A stretch of 64,000 bases of DNA from Chamaelirium japonicum (lineage: Eukaryota > Streptophyta > Magnoliopsida > Liliales > Melanthiaceae). The stretch spans positions 35,752,335 through 35,816,334 of the forward strand of contig OX393549.1 of assembly GCA_947650365.1 (NCBI GenBank), in the 5' to 3' direction. Positions within the stretch are counted from its first letter, which is position 1, and every line of letters starts with the position of its first letter. Below are positions 1 through 10,984 of this stretch, piece after piece. Under the pieces are notes generated by a model, which did no database searches, was not told the origin of the DNA, and saw only the letters and a program-made list of their open reading frames with translations. The position numbers were made by a program, and so were the translations under genes.

Positions 1-529
1 TTTTGGAAATGTCAAGTCTACCCTCTGTTATATCCCCAGACGATGACCATTTCTGCCCAGCAACCTCCATCAGCACTCCGACCCTCTAAAAGGGTGGTGA
101 AAAAAAAAAGTGATTAGTTCTGAAGAAATATTACATTATTTTTTATTTTTAAAGAAAAAAATCCTTCAAAAGGAAATGAGGAAAGTGTTTTTATTTTTTA
201 TTTTTTGGTGGAAGGACAGTGTTTTTATGAGTGTAAAGGATTTAAGTGGTGTATATTTTAATTGGAATAATACTTGGTGGCTACCCCATGTGTCGCTAAC
301 CCAAACATATGGGGAGGTGGTACACATATAACTAGCATCTTATCCTATGCGTAAACCAAGCCTATGGATGAGGGCAATAGGCCCCCGCCTCTGCTTGTTC
401 TGTGTAGGACGTCGCCCACCTCCGTCATTTGCATACTCCAGTGATGCCCCCATGAAATCCATCGCCGCCTCCTCTTTTCATTTTCCTCCCTCCTCCTCAT
501 TCTTCCTCCTCTCTCTCCTCCGACTCTAG
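1..529. other. intergenic, nothing firm
   Basis: AT-rich with A and T runs up to about 340, then pyrimidine-rich. A short open frame near 451-529 is rich in Ser, Pro and Phe and reads like a low-complexity leader. I recognise no gene here. It directly abuts the long inverted repeat that starts at 530. Confidence 0.5.
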
Positions 530-1668
530 GTAATCCGAATTCACATTCAGTTCTTCCCATCCATTGAATAGCTCTCGAGGGCGATAATTTCAATCCGGAC
601 TAAACTAAACTCACTCTTGATTTCTCAATTAGGCGCCGGGACAACTAATGTGCTCAAAAATCAATCAAAATTCTCAGATTCTAACAAGCATGCATCCAAG
701 TACTATCAAAACCCCACAAAAAAAAATCTACAAGGAGGGGGAAGGAAAAAAAACAGGAGAGTGATGGAGAGAAGAGATGATGGGGAGAGGGACGACCTGA
801 TGGGGACATCAAATCCCAAGTGAGCGCGGCCGCAGTGACCGAAGTAGTAGGGACGTGACCTAACGATCTCAAGGTCGCTCCGGGCGGCTTTTGAGAACCC
901 CGATCTTATTTAAAGTCTACATATCAATATACTACTCCGGCGACCTCAAGGTCGTTCAAGACGGTCTCTGAGAACCCCGATTTTGTTTAAAGTCAGTCTA
1001 TCAGCGGACTACGATGTTGATATGAGAGCTGGGTACATAAGTTATAACGAAGGGTATTCAATGAGTACTTTGAAGCTTATCACTTTTATTTCTAATGGGG
1101 TTACAAAAAAGAGCGTCAATGCGCTAAAAGAGTAATACTTTCAGCAGAGATGGACGGCGTTCCATGGTCGCTCCAGGAGGTGACCTCCCAGTTCCCGCCT
1201 CAAGCAGCGGACTCTGTTTCCACCGTTCTTGCGGATTTAGGGTTTCGTGGTGGTCGATGGGGAGACCGGAGCTGCAGCTCTACAACTCCACGGCAGCGGA
1301 GGAGGATGCCCTTATGCCGGGGGTAAGCTTTGCGGGGTCACGTCCCTACTACTTCGGTCACTGCGGCCGCGCTCACATGGGATTTGATGTCCCCATCAGG
1401 TAGTCCCTCTCCCCATCACCTCTTCTCTCCATCACTCTCCTGTTTTTTTTTTTCTTCCCCCTCCTTGTAGATTTTTGTCTGTGGGGTTTTGATAGTACTT
1501 GGATGCATGCTTGTTAGAATCTGAGAATTTTGATTGATTTTCGAGCACATTTGTTGTCCCGGCGCTGAATTGACAAATCGAGAGTGAGTTTAGTTTAGTA
1601 CGGGTTGAAATTATCACCCTCGAGAGCTATTTAATGGATGGGAAGAACTGAATGTGAATTCGGATTAC
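530..1668. repeat. long inverted repeat, ~331-bp arms around a 475-bp spacer
   Basis: The left arm (530-860) reads as the reverse complement of 1336-1668, with scattered substitutions (roughly 95 % identity by eye). Landmarks shared in opposite orientation include GAATTC, GGCGCCGGGACAAC and GCGGCCGCAGTGACCG. The spacer holds two direct copies of a ~53-bp sequence (865-917 and 941-993) and a short gene-like open stretch beginning at the ATG at 1150. Long terminal inverted repeats with captured DNA between them are typical of Mutator-like (Pack-MULE) elements. I could not find a matching 9-bp target duplication outside the arms, so the class stays open. Confidence 0.8.
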
Positions 1669-2323
1669 ATGTTGAATGATCAAGGCCCAAATTTTTTGCT
1701 GGAAACCGAGGAGTTGGATTAAGTTGAACCCGATACTAGAGCGATTCTAATGGAAAAAGAAAAATGGGAGAACAAGTTAGGGTACACAACTCTTTGTTTC
1801 AAACTTGCAGATGGTTCAAGGATTCTTTCAAATAGAAATAGGAGTTTCTTTTAGTTGAATCGCGGGGGAAAAATTACGATTCCTCCACTTATCCTAGTGT
1901 TGAGTGGAAGAAAAAACAGTCACACGATTTGGGTTTCATAATCCGAGTTCATTTGACTATTTGATACGGATGATGGGGAGGATGCTTGCGGTCTGTAATG
2001 TCCACGCCGGTCTTTCCAATCACGTCATGATCTCCATGACGTGGTTGATGTGGGAGGATAGGCTAGCGCCTATGCTCCTTTCCGTAACCGACTCTGCCGG
2101 ACTAGCCATAATCTCGTCCCCTGATCAAGTCGAGCTTCACGATCCCTGGCCTTGGATGATGTGGTGCCTGGCGCGGGGCACTCCTGCAGATAAAAACAAA
2201 GGCCATGATCTTTGAGACGTGGCTGGCGTCGTGCGAGCGCACATGCTTTTCGCGTGTTGGCGCTTACGCCACGGTTTCCTCCAGAAATTTTGTCGTTCCC
2301 CATCATATCTGGGGGTGTGCGTT
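1669..2323. other. intergenic, gene-like debris
   Basis: A moderately codon-like stretch follows the inverted repeat (from the ATG near 1670, broken by TAA after about 17 codons, then open again to about 1850). I do not recognise the translation. The remainder is unassigned. Confidence 0.3.
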
Positions 2324-2890
2324 TGTTAGGATTGCTAGCGTAAGGAGTGGAGTTAGTTCTTGCTAGTTGAGGTGGTTACCGAGTAGCTTGGACTACGCCT
2401 GCACTGAACTACGCATGACTGATGTGCCATCCAGACAGGGTTGGCATGAGGATGCATAGCTTGGACCTCACACGGAGGTTGGCTGCACCTTGCATTTGTT
2501 GGGGCTTTGACTTGTAAAAGCCGAACCCAGAGTGTGCTAGCAGTAGGGATTTCGCCTGGGGGCATGGGGGGTTGAGAGAAACCTGCTGGCCCAAGGATTT
2601 TACTCGGGCAAACCCAGTCGACGCCCTGGCGAATCCGGCTGCAGGCAGAAACCTCGGGCTTTGTACTATTGTACTATTGTGTGGGTTTTAGGCACAACAA
2701 CTGGTATCAGAGCTAAAGGTTCGGTATGAGGTCGGGGCAATGGCAGAATCAAGAATCGAGATATTGAATGGTACGAGCAATTTAGTGGTACAAATTTTGG
2801 ATCCTGAAAGATGCAGATAGAAGATTGTCTATATCAGAAGGATCTTTATTTGCCTCTGGGCGGAAAGTCAGACAAGCCGAAGGAGATGTT
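2324..2890 (+). mobile_element. truncated Ty1/copia 5' end: LTR, primer site, start of gag
   Basis: A candidate LTR begins TGTTAGG at 2324 and ends CAACA at 2699. It is followed after two bases by TGGTATCAGAGC (2702-2713), the classic plant copia primer-binding site complementary to initiator tRNA-Met. An ATG at 2740 opens a gag-like frame beginning MAESRIEILNG. In a shifted frame at 2811-2890 there is the copia gag motif EDCLYQKDLYLPL. The element is cut off after that: no protease, integrase or reverse transcriptase follows. What is seen is the primer site and the gag start; the LTR left edge is inferred. Confidence 0.75.
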
Positions 2891-2922
2891 CCCTAGTCGA
2901 CTCCCACTAAGACACCGTGGAG

Positions 2923-3243
2923 CAAACTTTACCTCAAGGTTGTGCCTTGTTTGCCCATGCGAATTATGGCCATTGATGTCATGTTCATGGGATTGGGGAA
3001 ATAATAAATAGCAGCTGCTACCTCCTCATCCTCACCCGTTTCGATCTCCGGACCTCTTTGAACCCTTGCTCTAGCAGCCAAGTTGTTAGAGGACAACGCG
3101 CTAGAGGAAGGCCTCAAAGTGGTCCACAGATCGAAACAGGGAGGTTGCAGCTGCTATTTGTTAATTTCATAATCTTGTGAACATGACATCGACTGCCAAG
3201 ATTTGCATGGGGAAACAAGGTACAATGGTAAGGGAAAGTTCAC
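2923..3243. repeat. inverted repeat, ~140-bp arms, dispersed family
   Basis: The segment 2923-3075 recurs in reverse complement at about 3109-3243. Shared landmarks are CCTTGTTT.CCCATGC, GATGTCATGTTCA, AAATAGCAGCTGC and GTTTCGATCT. A third, direct, more diverged copy lies at about 25,805-25,965, so this is a dispersed repeat that has duplicated head to head here. Confidence 0.75.
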
Positions 3244-3360
3244 TCCAGTGCCACTGATCGGCGACAACCATGGCGGCAAGGCCCCAACCAGAAAAAAAGA
3301 GGCTTTGATGAGGATGAGGATGAGGAAGAGAGGAGAAGAGCACCTGTGAGGTGCCGAGCT

Positions 3361-3460
3361 GGTGGTGGCTGTTGTCGTGCCTGGTGGTGGCCATTATCGT
3401 GCTTGGTGGTGGCCTCTGCCACGGCTGGTGGTGGTCAGTGCTGCGGTTGGTGGTGACCAC
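3361..3460. repeat. 22-bp minisatellite, ~4.5 copies
   Basis: Units begin GGTGGTGG at 3361, 3383, 3405, 3427 and 3449, an exact 22-bp period with variable second halves. No coding meaning seen. Confidence 0.85.
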
Positions 3461-3479
3461 TACTATTGGTGGCCGCTAG

Positions 3480-4160
3480 GGCTTCAGGAGATTGGGATTG
3501 GGGACGGGTAACACCGTAACAGATTTGCAATCAATTTTTAATATAAGCAGTCAGTGGGTTAAGTTTTACTTAAAAAAAATAAAAAATCAAAAAACGATAC
3601 CAACAACTAGGCGTGCGCCTAATCATGCGAGCCTAAGCGCCCTCTGACTACCGCTTAGTGTTTTCCACCTAGGCGCATTGGGCCTTAGATGTCTTCGGGC
3701 GCCAAGGCGCACACATTGACAACTATGGATGCAACACGTGATTTCGGTCGAAATCCTGTCGAAATAATGAAAGAATTCATTTTCGGATGGGCCCATTGTT
3801 TCGTCTAAAAGTTCGGTGGGTCTCCACCATTTTCGACCGAAATCCATCAAATTTGACTGAAATCCCAAAATTTCGACGAAATCTTAACGGTTCGGTGTTT
3901 CGGAACCCCCTTTCATTTAGGGACTGATCGAAACCGAAATATTTCGCCAAAATTTTGGGGTTTTGGTCGAAATTTCAAACCATGTTGGTGGCCTTCAGCT
4001 TACTTAGGTCCTCTCGACTTTCGTGAAACGATCAATCTTGCTTTCAGCTTTAAGATAAAAGAGCAATCATGGTATTGGAGTATTTCAATGGGTAATTTTG
4101 TTGATCTATTTAGTGTGTTGTTAAAAACAAATTCATGTTGAGGCAGTATTCTGGCCCATT
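3480..4160. other. intergenic, TTTCG-rich repeat
   Basis: Between 3735 and 3985 the motif TTTCGGTCGAAAT and variants recur in both orientations, which suggests a decayed small transposon. No termini or target duplication could be fixed. No gene seen. Confidence 0.35.
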
Positions 4161-4169
4161 GGGTTGGCG

Positions 4170-4620
4170 GTCACTAGCTAAAGACCGCATCATATTTCCT
4201 AAGATGTGGTTAACCACCTCGGTCTGTTGCCAGGCTAAGGGTGGTAGTCACAACTAAAATGGGGTTTGGTTCTTAATTTGTTCTAGAAAGTTTTCCAGAA
4301 GTATCTAAGGAACCCAGTAATCCGAACAGAGATAACTGAGTGAGGCAAATAATCCATGTGGAGATTTTATTTGAAAATCATCTTGCTATAAGAGATGCAT
4401 AAGAAATTTTAAATGCTTGTAAGCATCTGATCAAAGGGAAGTGAATGATATAAACCATGCAAGTGAACAACTTTGAAAAAATAATAGATTATATGAAGTA
4501 TGTCAAAATGGTTTGAAGTATGACATTTGTGAAACTTGATCAACCACAAATGTAGAATTTCCAGTCTCTTGCAGTTTTTAGTAGACTTTAAACAAGATCT
4601 ATGATTAAGTTTTCCTTGTT
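4170..4620 (-). mobile_element. decayed Ty3/gypsy integrase fragment
   Basis: On the minus strand, broken frames around 4350-4180 give FLRYFWKTFQNKLRTKPHFS followed by a YHP..G motif. This follows the gypsy integrase consensus around RFLS.FWK.L...LGT.L.FST.YHPQTDGQTE. Frames upstream (4620-4400) resemble the integrase core start (FHKCHTSNHF, VVHLHGL). Stops and frame changes are frequent, so this is an old relic without LTRs nearby. The call rests on motif recall and is moderate. Confidence 0.45.
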
Positions 4621-4639
4621 CTTCGTAGGTGTAAGGAGC

Positions 4640-7030
4640 ACAACACTAAGGGCGAGATATATACATGGTTGTATGTCCTTGAGAGAAGGTAGTTCATCAG
4701 GAAGATCAGTGGTCAAATTGAGCAGTCTTTGAGTGATGGTTGAACCTTCTGGGGATTAGATTTTCTTCCTGATCTTCCTTGTCAACTTAGACAATCAAAT
4801 TTAGTTTCTTGCTCTATTTTTAGTTAGTTTTCTTTTTCTATAAATGCAGATTTCTCTGAGGAATTTTTATTTTCAATAGAAAATGTTTCTTTGTTGTGAC
4901 TTCTTGCATTCTTTTGGTGTCTCAACACTATGTCAATGTTATCCATTATGAATGTGCAAGTATTATACTTCCCAGCATGCATGCCTTTTCTATCGAACTA
5001 GCGAAGTCATCCTAGTAAAATCTGGCAAACTTTTAAAGGCACCGCGTCACACCAGACCATTTTTGTAGAAATTTCGATAGAAATTTGACTAAGTATTGAC
5101 TAGTGATTGATATTTCACCTCCTTTAGACCAAGCTACCTTGTATGGATGATTAATTTTTCACTTTTCAAGTTACGCTTAGCAATCATCTTTAACGACACA
5201 ATTTTCTATGCTTCTGCTGTTTGTCATACAGAGTACTGTTGACCTCCAGATGTGTAAGTGGCCCTAAAGATGTTATTGCCCGAGTCCCATTTTCTTCCGT
5301 TTCTAGAGACTGTTATATGAAAAGGAGTAGGATGGGAAGAGCCTTTGACATCATCGTGACAGGTAATATGGGTTTCGCTCCTATGCTTGTGATGGTATCT
5401 TTTAGGTTCCTAGTGTGCCATCATCCTATTATGATTTGCCATCTTGTTCTGAATCTGTTCTAGGATTTGTTGGTGCATTCTAGTACTTGTTGATTTTGAA
5501 AGGCTTCTCGCCATCCCTCCCTAGTGTTGTTCCTAGAGAGCGACCATCTATGGGTCTAGATGCTATAAATCAGAAATAAGACTTTTTTGCACACCCTAAT
5601 GCAAGCAGTTATAATAAGTCATGCTTGCAATTCACTGTTTTGGCCAAAGCATTTTTTTAGTACAAAATAGATAGTGTATGCAATCTGGAATTTTAGTTTA
5701 AACCTAACAAAATTCTGATCTAACCATGCTCTGATGCCTAATGGATGTGAAATGATATTTTGGTAGGTGGTCAATTTGTGCAAAGTTACTTGAGGACAAA
5801 CACTTGGGAAGTGGCGTAGGATGACCCGCATGATGAATGGAATTCCACAGATGGGGGAGGATAATTGAGGGGGAGGGGAAGGATAAGGAAGAGTTTTTGT
5901 ACCAGGGCACTCTCGAGCCCTACAACATCGCACCGTCGGCATCGCTCCGGGTATCCCTAGGTATCGCACTGTTGGGGGGGGGAGAACCATCTCAATCGTC
6001 ATCAAAGCACAAACTTCAATTTTTTCTTTCATAATCTCCATATATTTTATTCATCAATAGCAAGGCCTATAAATAACTAAATAAGCTTACATCCCAAATT
6101 CAGATAGGATCAAATCTTTAAAAATCTAAACAACCTATTGTAAATAAACTTGAATCTAACCCTTAAATATCATCCATAACCGAATTTTTAATTTTGAATA
6201 TTTATTAATCCGAAAATCTATTAATAATTTCTTAAATTTTAGATTAGTAAATATTTTAATTAAAATTAAATAATTTATTTGAACCGCCTTAAAATCATAC
6301 AGAGTCAATGAGCGGTCAAGGTGCTACAACATCAGGAAGGTTTCAGAAGCCAAACTCCAAGAATTAGCATGTAGTTTGCTGATAGGACAACGATTAATCC
6401 AAGGACGATTGCACGCACAACTTGGGGTTTGCTATGAGTTTTTGTCCCTGTTATGTTTCTAAATTTTTGAGCAAAATATTAAGCCTTTAAGCATGCTATT
6501 TAGCACGAACAAAGATATAATTATTCTTCAAACAAAATTATAGTATAAATGATGAAGTGAATCCTAAATGAAATAAGAACGGATGCTCTTGGGCTATAAA
6601 AGCGGCATATGGGTAATGTCAAAATATACGGACAGATCTGAAATTGAAAACATCCATAAGGTTCATGAAAGTTCAAGCACAAAGCAACTCTATACCATGA
6701 GATGATGCTGAGAGCCTGAAACTGTGGCAGATCAAGTCGGTCTGGTTATCAAGTGTCTTTGAGTGAAGCTTTGTACGCTAGCGGTTGTGCAACAAAATAA
6801 ATGATGGAGAGTGGTAGATGGTGGCTCGAGACAATTATAGAAAAAGCTAGATGAAGGTAAGTGGAGGGAAAGCGATACGAGTGCAAGAACAACACGGGCA
6901 ATAAATGAAGAATGGATGGGAGATAAAAGGTGATCTAGAAGAGTTTAGGTTAGAAGAAAGACGAGATCAGTGGGGAGGAGGGTTTTGTGATTTTTTTTTT
7001 TGAGAGAGCGAAAGGAGGGGGTATCTGTTC
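4640..7030. other. intergenic, AT-rich
   Basis: No gene is recognisable. Short open frames (for example 5221-5463 and 5619-6041) lack motifs and sit in AT-rich DNA. A poly-G run lies near 5970. Nothing else can be supported. Confidence 0.5.
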
Positions 7031-7034
7031 ACCT

Positions 7035-7260
7035 GGGATACACCGATACTTCAAAACAGGTGCCGTACCCATATCGGATACTTCCCGATACGTATCCGAT
7101 ACGGCTACGAAGTATCGGAATTAAAAAAAACAAAAAAGAAAATCCGATACGGCGGGGATATGGGCCCGATACGTCGGGGATACGGCTCGATACGTCGGGG
7201 ATACGGATCGATACGCTGAGGATACGGCCCGATACATCGGGGATACGTATTGGGTCTAAA
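7035..7260. repeat. GATAC-rich minisatellite, ~21-bp units
   Basis: From about 7157 the unit CGATACGTCGGGGATACGG repeats about five times with a 21-bp period. The flanking 7035-7140 is a looser mosaic of GATAC/GTATC words. An opposite-orientation relative (GTATCCCCGTATCCGTATC) lies at 10,940-10,975, so the two may be ends of one larger decayed element. Confidence 0.7.
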
Positions 7261-7605
7261 TATATAATATTATACATATATATTATATAGGGTAAATTAC
7301 ACGTAGACCCCCTGTATTATGACCGATGATCACTTACACCCCCTATAGTTTGAAAATCCAAAACAGAACCAGGAGGGGGTGCAAATGGTGTGTTTTTCAA
7401 AATAAAGGGGAGGATTTGTAGGGTTTTAAACATGAGGGGGTATAAGTGATAATGGGTCAAATCCATCTGGTGAATCGCACTAATTGGATGCCACGTCAAC
7501 TGGTGTAACGGACGGCTGTGATTTTTTTAGGTTATAACTTAACCTCAGATCGCTCAGACTGAGATCCTGTGGCCGACTTTGTTGGAGAGCGAGAGAGGGG
7601 GAGCG

Positions 7606-7722
7606 ACCAGGCGATGACGAGGCGGTGACCACACCAACCAGGTGACGACGACGAGGCGGCGACCACACCGACCAGGCGACGACGACAAGGCGGCGACCAC
7701 ATCGACCAAGCGACGACGACCA
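7606..7722. repeat. 31-34-bp GC-rich tandem repeat
   Basis: Units starting ACCAGGCGACGACGA recur at 7606, 7637, 7671 and 7705. Confidence 0.8.
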
Positions 7723-7770
7723 GTGCTCAGGTTTTTTTTTTTCTTCTCCTCTTCTCCTTTTCTTCTTCTT

Positions 7771-8272
7771 TTTTGCTGGACGGACTGAGTTTCGCTTGGA
7801 TTGTTAGGGTTTCGACCGCCGAACCTTGCCGATTTCGGCCAAAACCCACCTTTCCGGTCTTTTGCTGGACGGATTGAAGGGCAAAGTTGTTTTTCTGGGT
7901 TTTTTTTTTCAAATCACATTATTGAAGGCATGATCAAAGTTTTTTTTTTTAAATCCAAAGGCTCGAGTGACTTTCGCTCGGATTGTTAGGGTTTCGGTCG
8001 CTGAAACCTTGCCGGTTTCGGCCGAAACCCTAACAATTAGGCTGAAACCCATCTTGTCGGTCTTTTGCTGGACGGACTGAAGGCACAATTACTTTTTCTG
8101 TTTTTTTTTTCAAATCACATGATTGAAGGCATGATCGAAGGGTTTTTTTTAAAATCTAAAGCCTTGAGTGAGATTCGCTCGGATTGTTAGGGTTTCAGCC
8201 GCCGAAACCCTAACAATCTGGCTGAAATTCACATTGTTGTTCTTCTGCTGGACAGATTGAAGGTACAATTGT
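7771..8272. repeat. ~200-bp tandem repeat, about 2.5 copies
   Basis: The phrase TTTTGCTGGACGGA recurs at about 7771, 7858, 8061 and 8247, and ATTGTTAGGGTTTC at about 7800, 7983 and 8183. Each unit also carries CAAATCACAT..TTGAAGGCATGATC and a T run. The block looks like a small satellite made by unequal exchange, with an inner palindrome around TTAGGGTTTCGG / CCGAAACCCTAA. Confidence 0.75.
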
Positions 8273-8325
8273 TTTCAAACTATTTACTATTCATATTCTA
8301 GCACAAAAATTATTATATTTAATTA

Positions 8326-8329
<4 letters not shown>

Positions 8330-8358
<29 letters not shown>
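8330..8358. repeat. (TA)n microsatellite
   Basis: An uninterrupted alternating TA tract separates the 200-bp tandem repeat from the TC-rich block. Confidence 0.9.
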
Positions 8359-8589
8359 ACATGTTAGGGCTGTTTTGTGCTGACTAGACAACTTTGGAGA
8401 CAACTTTTGGAGACAAGTTGTCCATCCGATCTATCTGTACGTATCAACCTCCATCCAATCTATCTGTACGTATCAACCACATCCCAATCCTTATATCCTA
8501 AAACCATTTTCAAACCTTTTGATCAAATCGAACGGATCAAAAAACACCTGTCAAATCTCTCAAAGAAGTCCACCGTCTCCTCTGCGAAC

Positions 8590-9011
8590 TGATCCCCCGC
8601 CCCATGATATCTCTCTCTCTCTCTCTCCGTCAAACCGCCCCCCCTTCTTTCCCTCTCACTCTCCCCGTCCCCACGATCTCTCTCTCTCTCCGATTCTCTC
8701 TCCTCTTTTCTCTCTCACCGTCTCTCTCTCTCCGATCAGATCCTCCCGCCCCCCAGCTCTCTCTCTCTTTCTCTCTCTCTCTCTCCGTCGCTAACCGTCC
8801 CCCTTCCCCCCCACTGCGATCTGACCGGCCCCCCCGCCCCTTATCTCTCTCTCTCTCTCTCTCTGACCGTCTCTCTCTCTCCTCTTCATCCCCGTCGCTA
8901 ACCGTCCCCCTCCCCCCCCACTGCGATCTGATCCCCCCGCCCCCTATCTCTCTCTCTCTCCCCGTCGCTAATCGACCCCCCTTCCTCTGCGAACTGATCC
9001 CCCCGTCCCAT

Positions 9012-9045
<34 letters not shown>

Positions 9046-9240
9046 CGTCTAACCGCCCCCCCTTCTTTCCCTCTCACTCTCCCCGTCCCCACGATCTCTC
9101 TCTCTCCGATTCTCTCTTCTCTTTTCTCTCTCACCGTCTCTCTCTCTCTCTCCGATTCTCTCACCGTCTCTCTCTCTCCTCTTCACCCACGATCTACCTC
9201 TGAACCCAACCCAATTCTCTCTCTCTCTCTCTCTAACCCA
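8590..9240. repeat. TC-rich block with a ~150-bp direct duplication
   Basis: Almost pure pyrimidine on the plus strand. The stretch 8590-8737 recurs at about 8993-9155 with the same order of words (GATCCCCCCG.CCCATGA, CCGCCCCCCCTTCTTTCCC, CCCCGTCCCCACGATC). Long open frames run through it in all directions because of composition only. It may act as the CT-rich upstream region of the relic genes that follow. Confidence 0.8.
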
Positions 9241-9459
9241 CCCCCGATAAAAAAAAACCCCCTCAAATTCTCTCTTCCCCTCAACCTGCGATCGCTGCAC
9301 CATCTCACCCCCCCCAACCCCCGGGTCGACTCCTCTCTCTTTCTCCAATCTCATCGTCGCCGCCCCTCTACACCGATCGCACTGTTGCCGTCCCCCCATG
9401 CGTCGATCAGCACCGAGGTCGCCCCCTCTCGCTCCAGCAGTCCTCCCGGTAGGGCATCG

Positions 9460-9660
9460 TCGGTTTCGGCAGTGGCTTCTCCCGCTTCTTCCTCATGGGC
9501 AGTAGCTTCGATGGCAACATTTCCTACCAGGCCGCACTCCGCGCCGCCGCGGCGGCGAACCTGGCGCCCCTCGGACTGGCCAGGCTGGTACTGCACCAGT
9601 CGTTCATCGGCGGGGTCGAGAGGACCCCGTCGGAGGTGGCGTCGGAGGAGGACGCGATCC
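9460..9660 (+). pseudogene. carboxylesterase (CXE/GID1-like alpha/beta hydrolase) fragment
   Basis: A short frame beginning at the ATG at 9495 reads GSSFDGNISYQAALRA and then VLHQSFIGGVERTPSE. Plant CXE hydrolases carry the nucleophile elbow GSSSGGN..Y.A.LRA followed by LVLHQPFFGG..RT.SE. Only about 55 residues around the nucleophile remain. There is no N-terminal oxyanion HGG motif and no downstream Asp/His. The elbow reads G-S-S-F-D, losing the last Gly of G-x-S-x-G. A short out-of-family tail and a stop follow, so this is a captured or decayed exon piece, not an enzyme. Confidence 0.6.
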
Positions 9661-9764
9661 TTCCAAGCCCGTACTCCCACTTCCCCAAACCATAATAAAT
9701 TCTTGAGAGTGAAAGATATCCATCCCAAATTTCCAAAAAAAAAAGAAGAAAGAGATTCATCCCC

Positions 9765-10256
9765 ATGGCCAAACTCCTCCTCCTAATCACCGCCACCATC
9801 TCCGCCTCCGCCTCGACGGAGGAGCTCCTCCAGAGCGAGAAGCCTGCGGCGCGACACCTGCGCGAGGTCAGCCACCTGCGCTTCTACTGGCACGACATCT
9901 ACAGTGGGCGCAACCCTACGGCGGTGCCGGTGGCGCAGGCGGCCTCCAGCAACGCGTCGGCGACGGGGTTCGGGTCGGTGAGCATAATCGACGACCCGAT
10001 GACGGCGGGGCCGGAGCTGACGTCGCGGCTGGTGGAGCGGGCGCAGGGCTTGTACGCGTCGGCGTCGCAGGACTCGGTGGGGCTGATCATGGCCATGAAC
10101 TTCGCGTTCGTGGAGGCAGCACTCTCGCGTTGCTGGGGCGCAACTCGGTGCTGTCGGTGGTGCGGGAGATACCGGTGGCCGGCGGCAGCGGCCTCTTTCG
10201 CTTCGCCCGCGGGTACGTCCACCGTCGAGTACAATGTCTTCGTCACGCATTATTGA
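9765..10256 (+). pseudogene. dirigent (DIR) family protein, damaged copy
   Basis: Dirigent proteins are secreted and steer the stereochemistry of phenoxy-radical coupling in lignan and related pathways. The ATG at 9765 opens a frame of 163 residues: a hydrophobic signal peptide (about 1-17), HLRFYWHDI near 38-46, [36 protein letters not shown], and the family C-terminus [10 protein letters not shown] before TGA. Between MNFAFVE and the C-terminus the family signal ([24 protein letters not shown]) is present but in another frame. The piece that normally joins GYV to VEYNVF is missing. Two compensating deletions (about 10,115 and 10,215) explain this. The product would be about 20 residues shorter than usual, with a scrambled strand segment. 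GC3 is very high. Confidence 0.8.
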
Positions 10257-10770
10257 CCGCCTGGGCCATTTTGCTTACTCTAAATTAATCTGCATTACGA
10301 GTAATTAATTAGCTTTTGGGTTTTTCTTTAAGTATTTTTTATAATTGTCGTCGTTCGAGTGAAGATTATCAGCTATGAATAAATGATCAGAAACATTAAA
10401 AAAATTCTTTTGTGTGAAAGAAAAATGATTGGAGATTTTTTTTTTTTTTTGCAAACACAAACCAACCCTATCAGTTCCACCTGGTTACTGGGGAGCAATG
10501 CTATTCATCCAGAAGTTTTTTTTTATTCTGTTTAGCCCGATTGATGTGATCTTTAAAAGCGAGTGTTTTGAATCGCACCGATTGTGCCTATTGGCCATTG
10601 GCCATTGTGGCTATCTTCGCCGTCGCACTGTGCATAAGCTTAGTTTAACCTTTATCGGTGAGTATGCATCATTTGTACTTACCCCCCTAAAGTTTAGTCT
10701 AAAATCACTTAACCCCTCTATAGTTTTAAAACTATATTTGCCCCCTTCAATTCAGATTGGGGGGGGCTCT
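10257..10770. other. intergenic
   Basis: Presumed 3' flank of the dirigent relic, AT-rich with T runs. The sentence-like repeat ACTTACCCCCCTAAAGTTTAG...ACTTAACCCCTC (10,678-10,745) resembles that at 7297-7450 in general design (C-rich and AT-rich words alternating). No gene seen. Confidence 0.4.
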
Positions 10771-10771
10771 T

Positions 10772-10847
10772 GCCGCCGAAGGCGGCCCAATGCTGTTCCA
10801 TTAGGTGTGTTGCCGCCGAAGGCGGCCCACTGCAGTGCCGAAGGCAC
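10772..10847. repeat. three consecutive GAA-loop hairpins
   Basis: GCCGCCGAAGGCGGC occurs at 10,772-10,786 and again at 10,812-10,826, 40 bp apart. GTGCCGAAGGCAC follows at 10,835-10,847. Each is a perfect inverted repeat around the triloop GAA. A (TA)n tract follows at 10,860-10,880. Confidence 0.85.
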
Positions 10848-10984
10848 GGGCATGCACTAGTATATATATATATATATATATTAAATTACAAACATATCCC
10901 TGCCGTACCGCGTATCTTAGTTTTTTAAAAATCCACGTATCCCCGTATCCGTATCCCTGTATCCGTATCGGTGCTTCCTAGCTG

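Noticed and set aside
7603-7728. Direct repeats with regular spacing, considered as a CRISPR-like array
   Set aside because: The units are contiguous without unique spacers; the setting is plant nuclear DNA.
8519-9786. Long plus- and minus-strand open frames of up to about 258 codons in the TC-rich block
   Set aside because: They consist of Ser-Leu or Arg-Glu repeats forced by (TC)n composition and occur on both strands at once.
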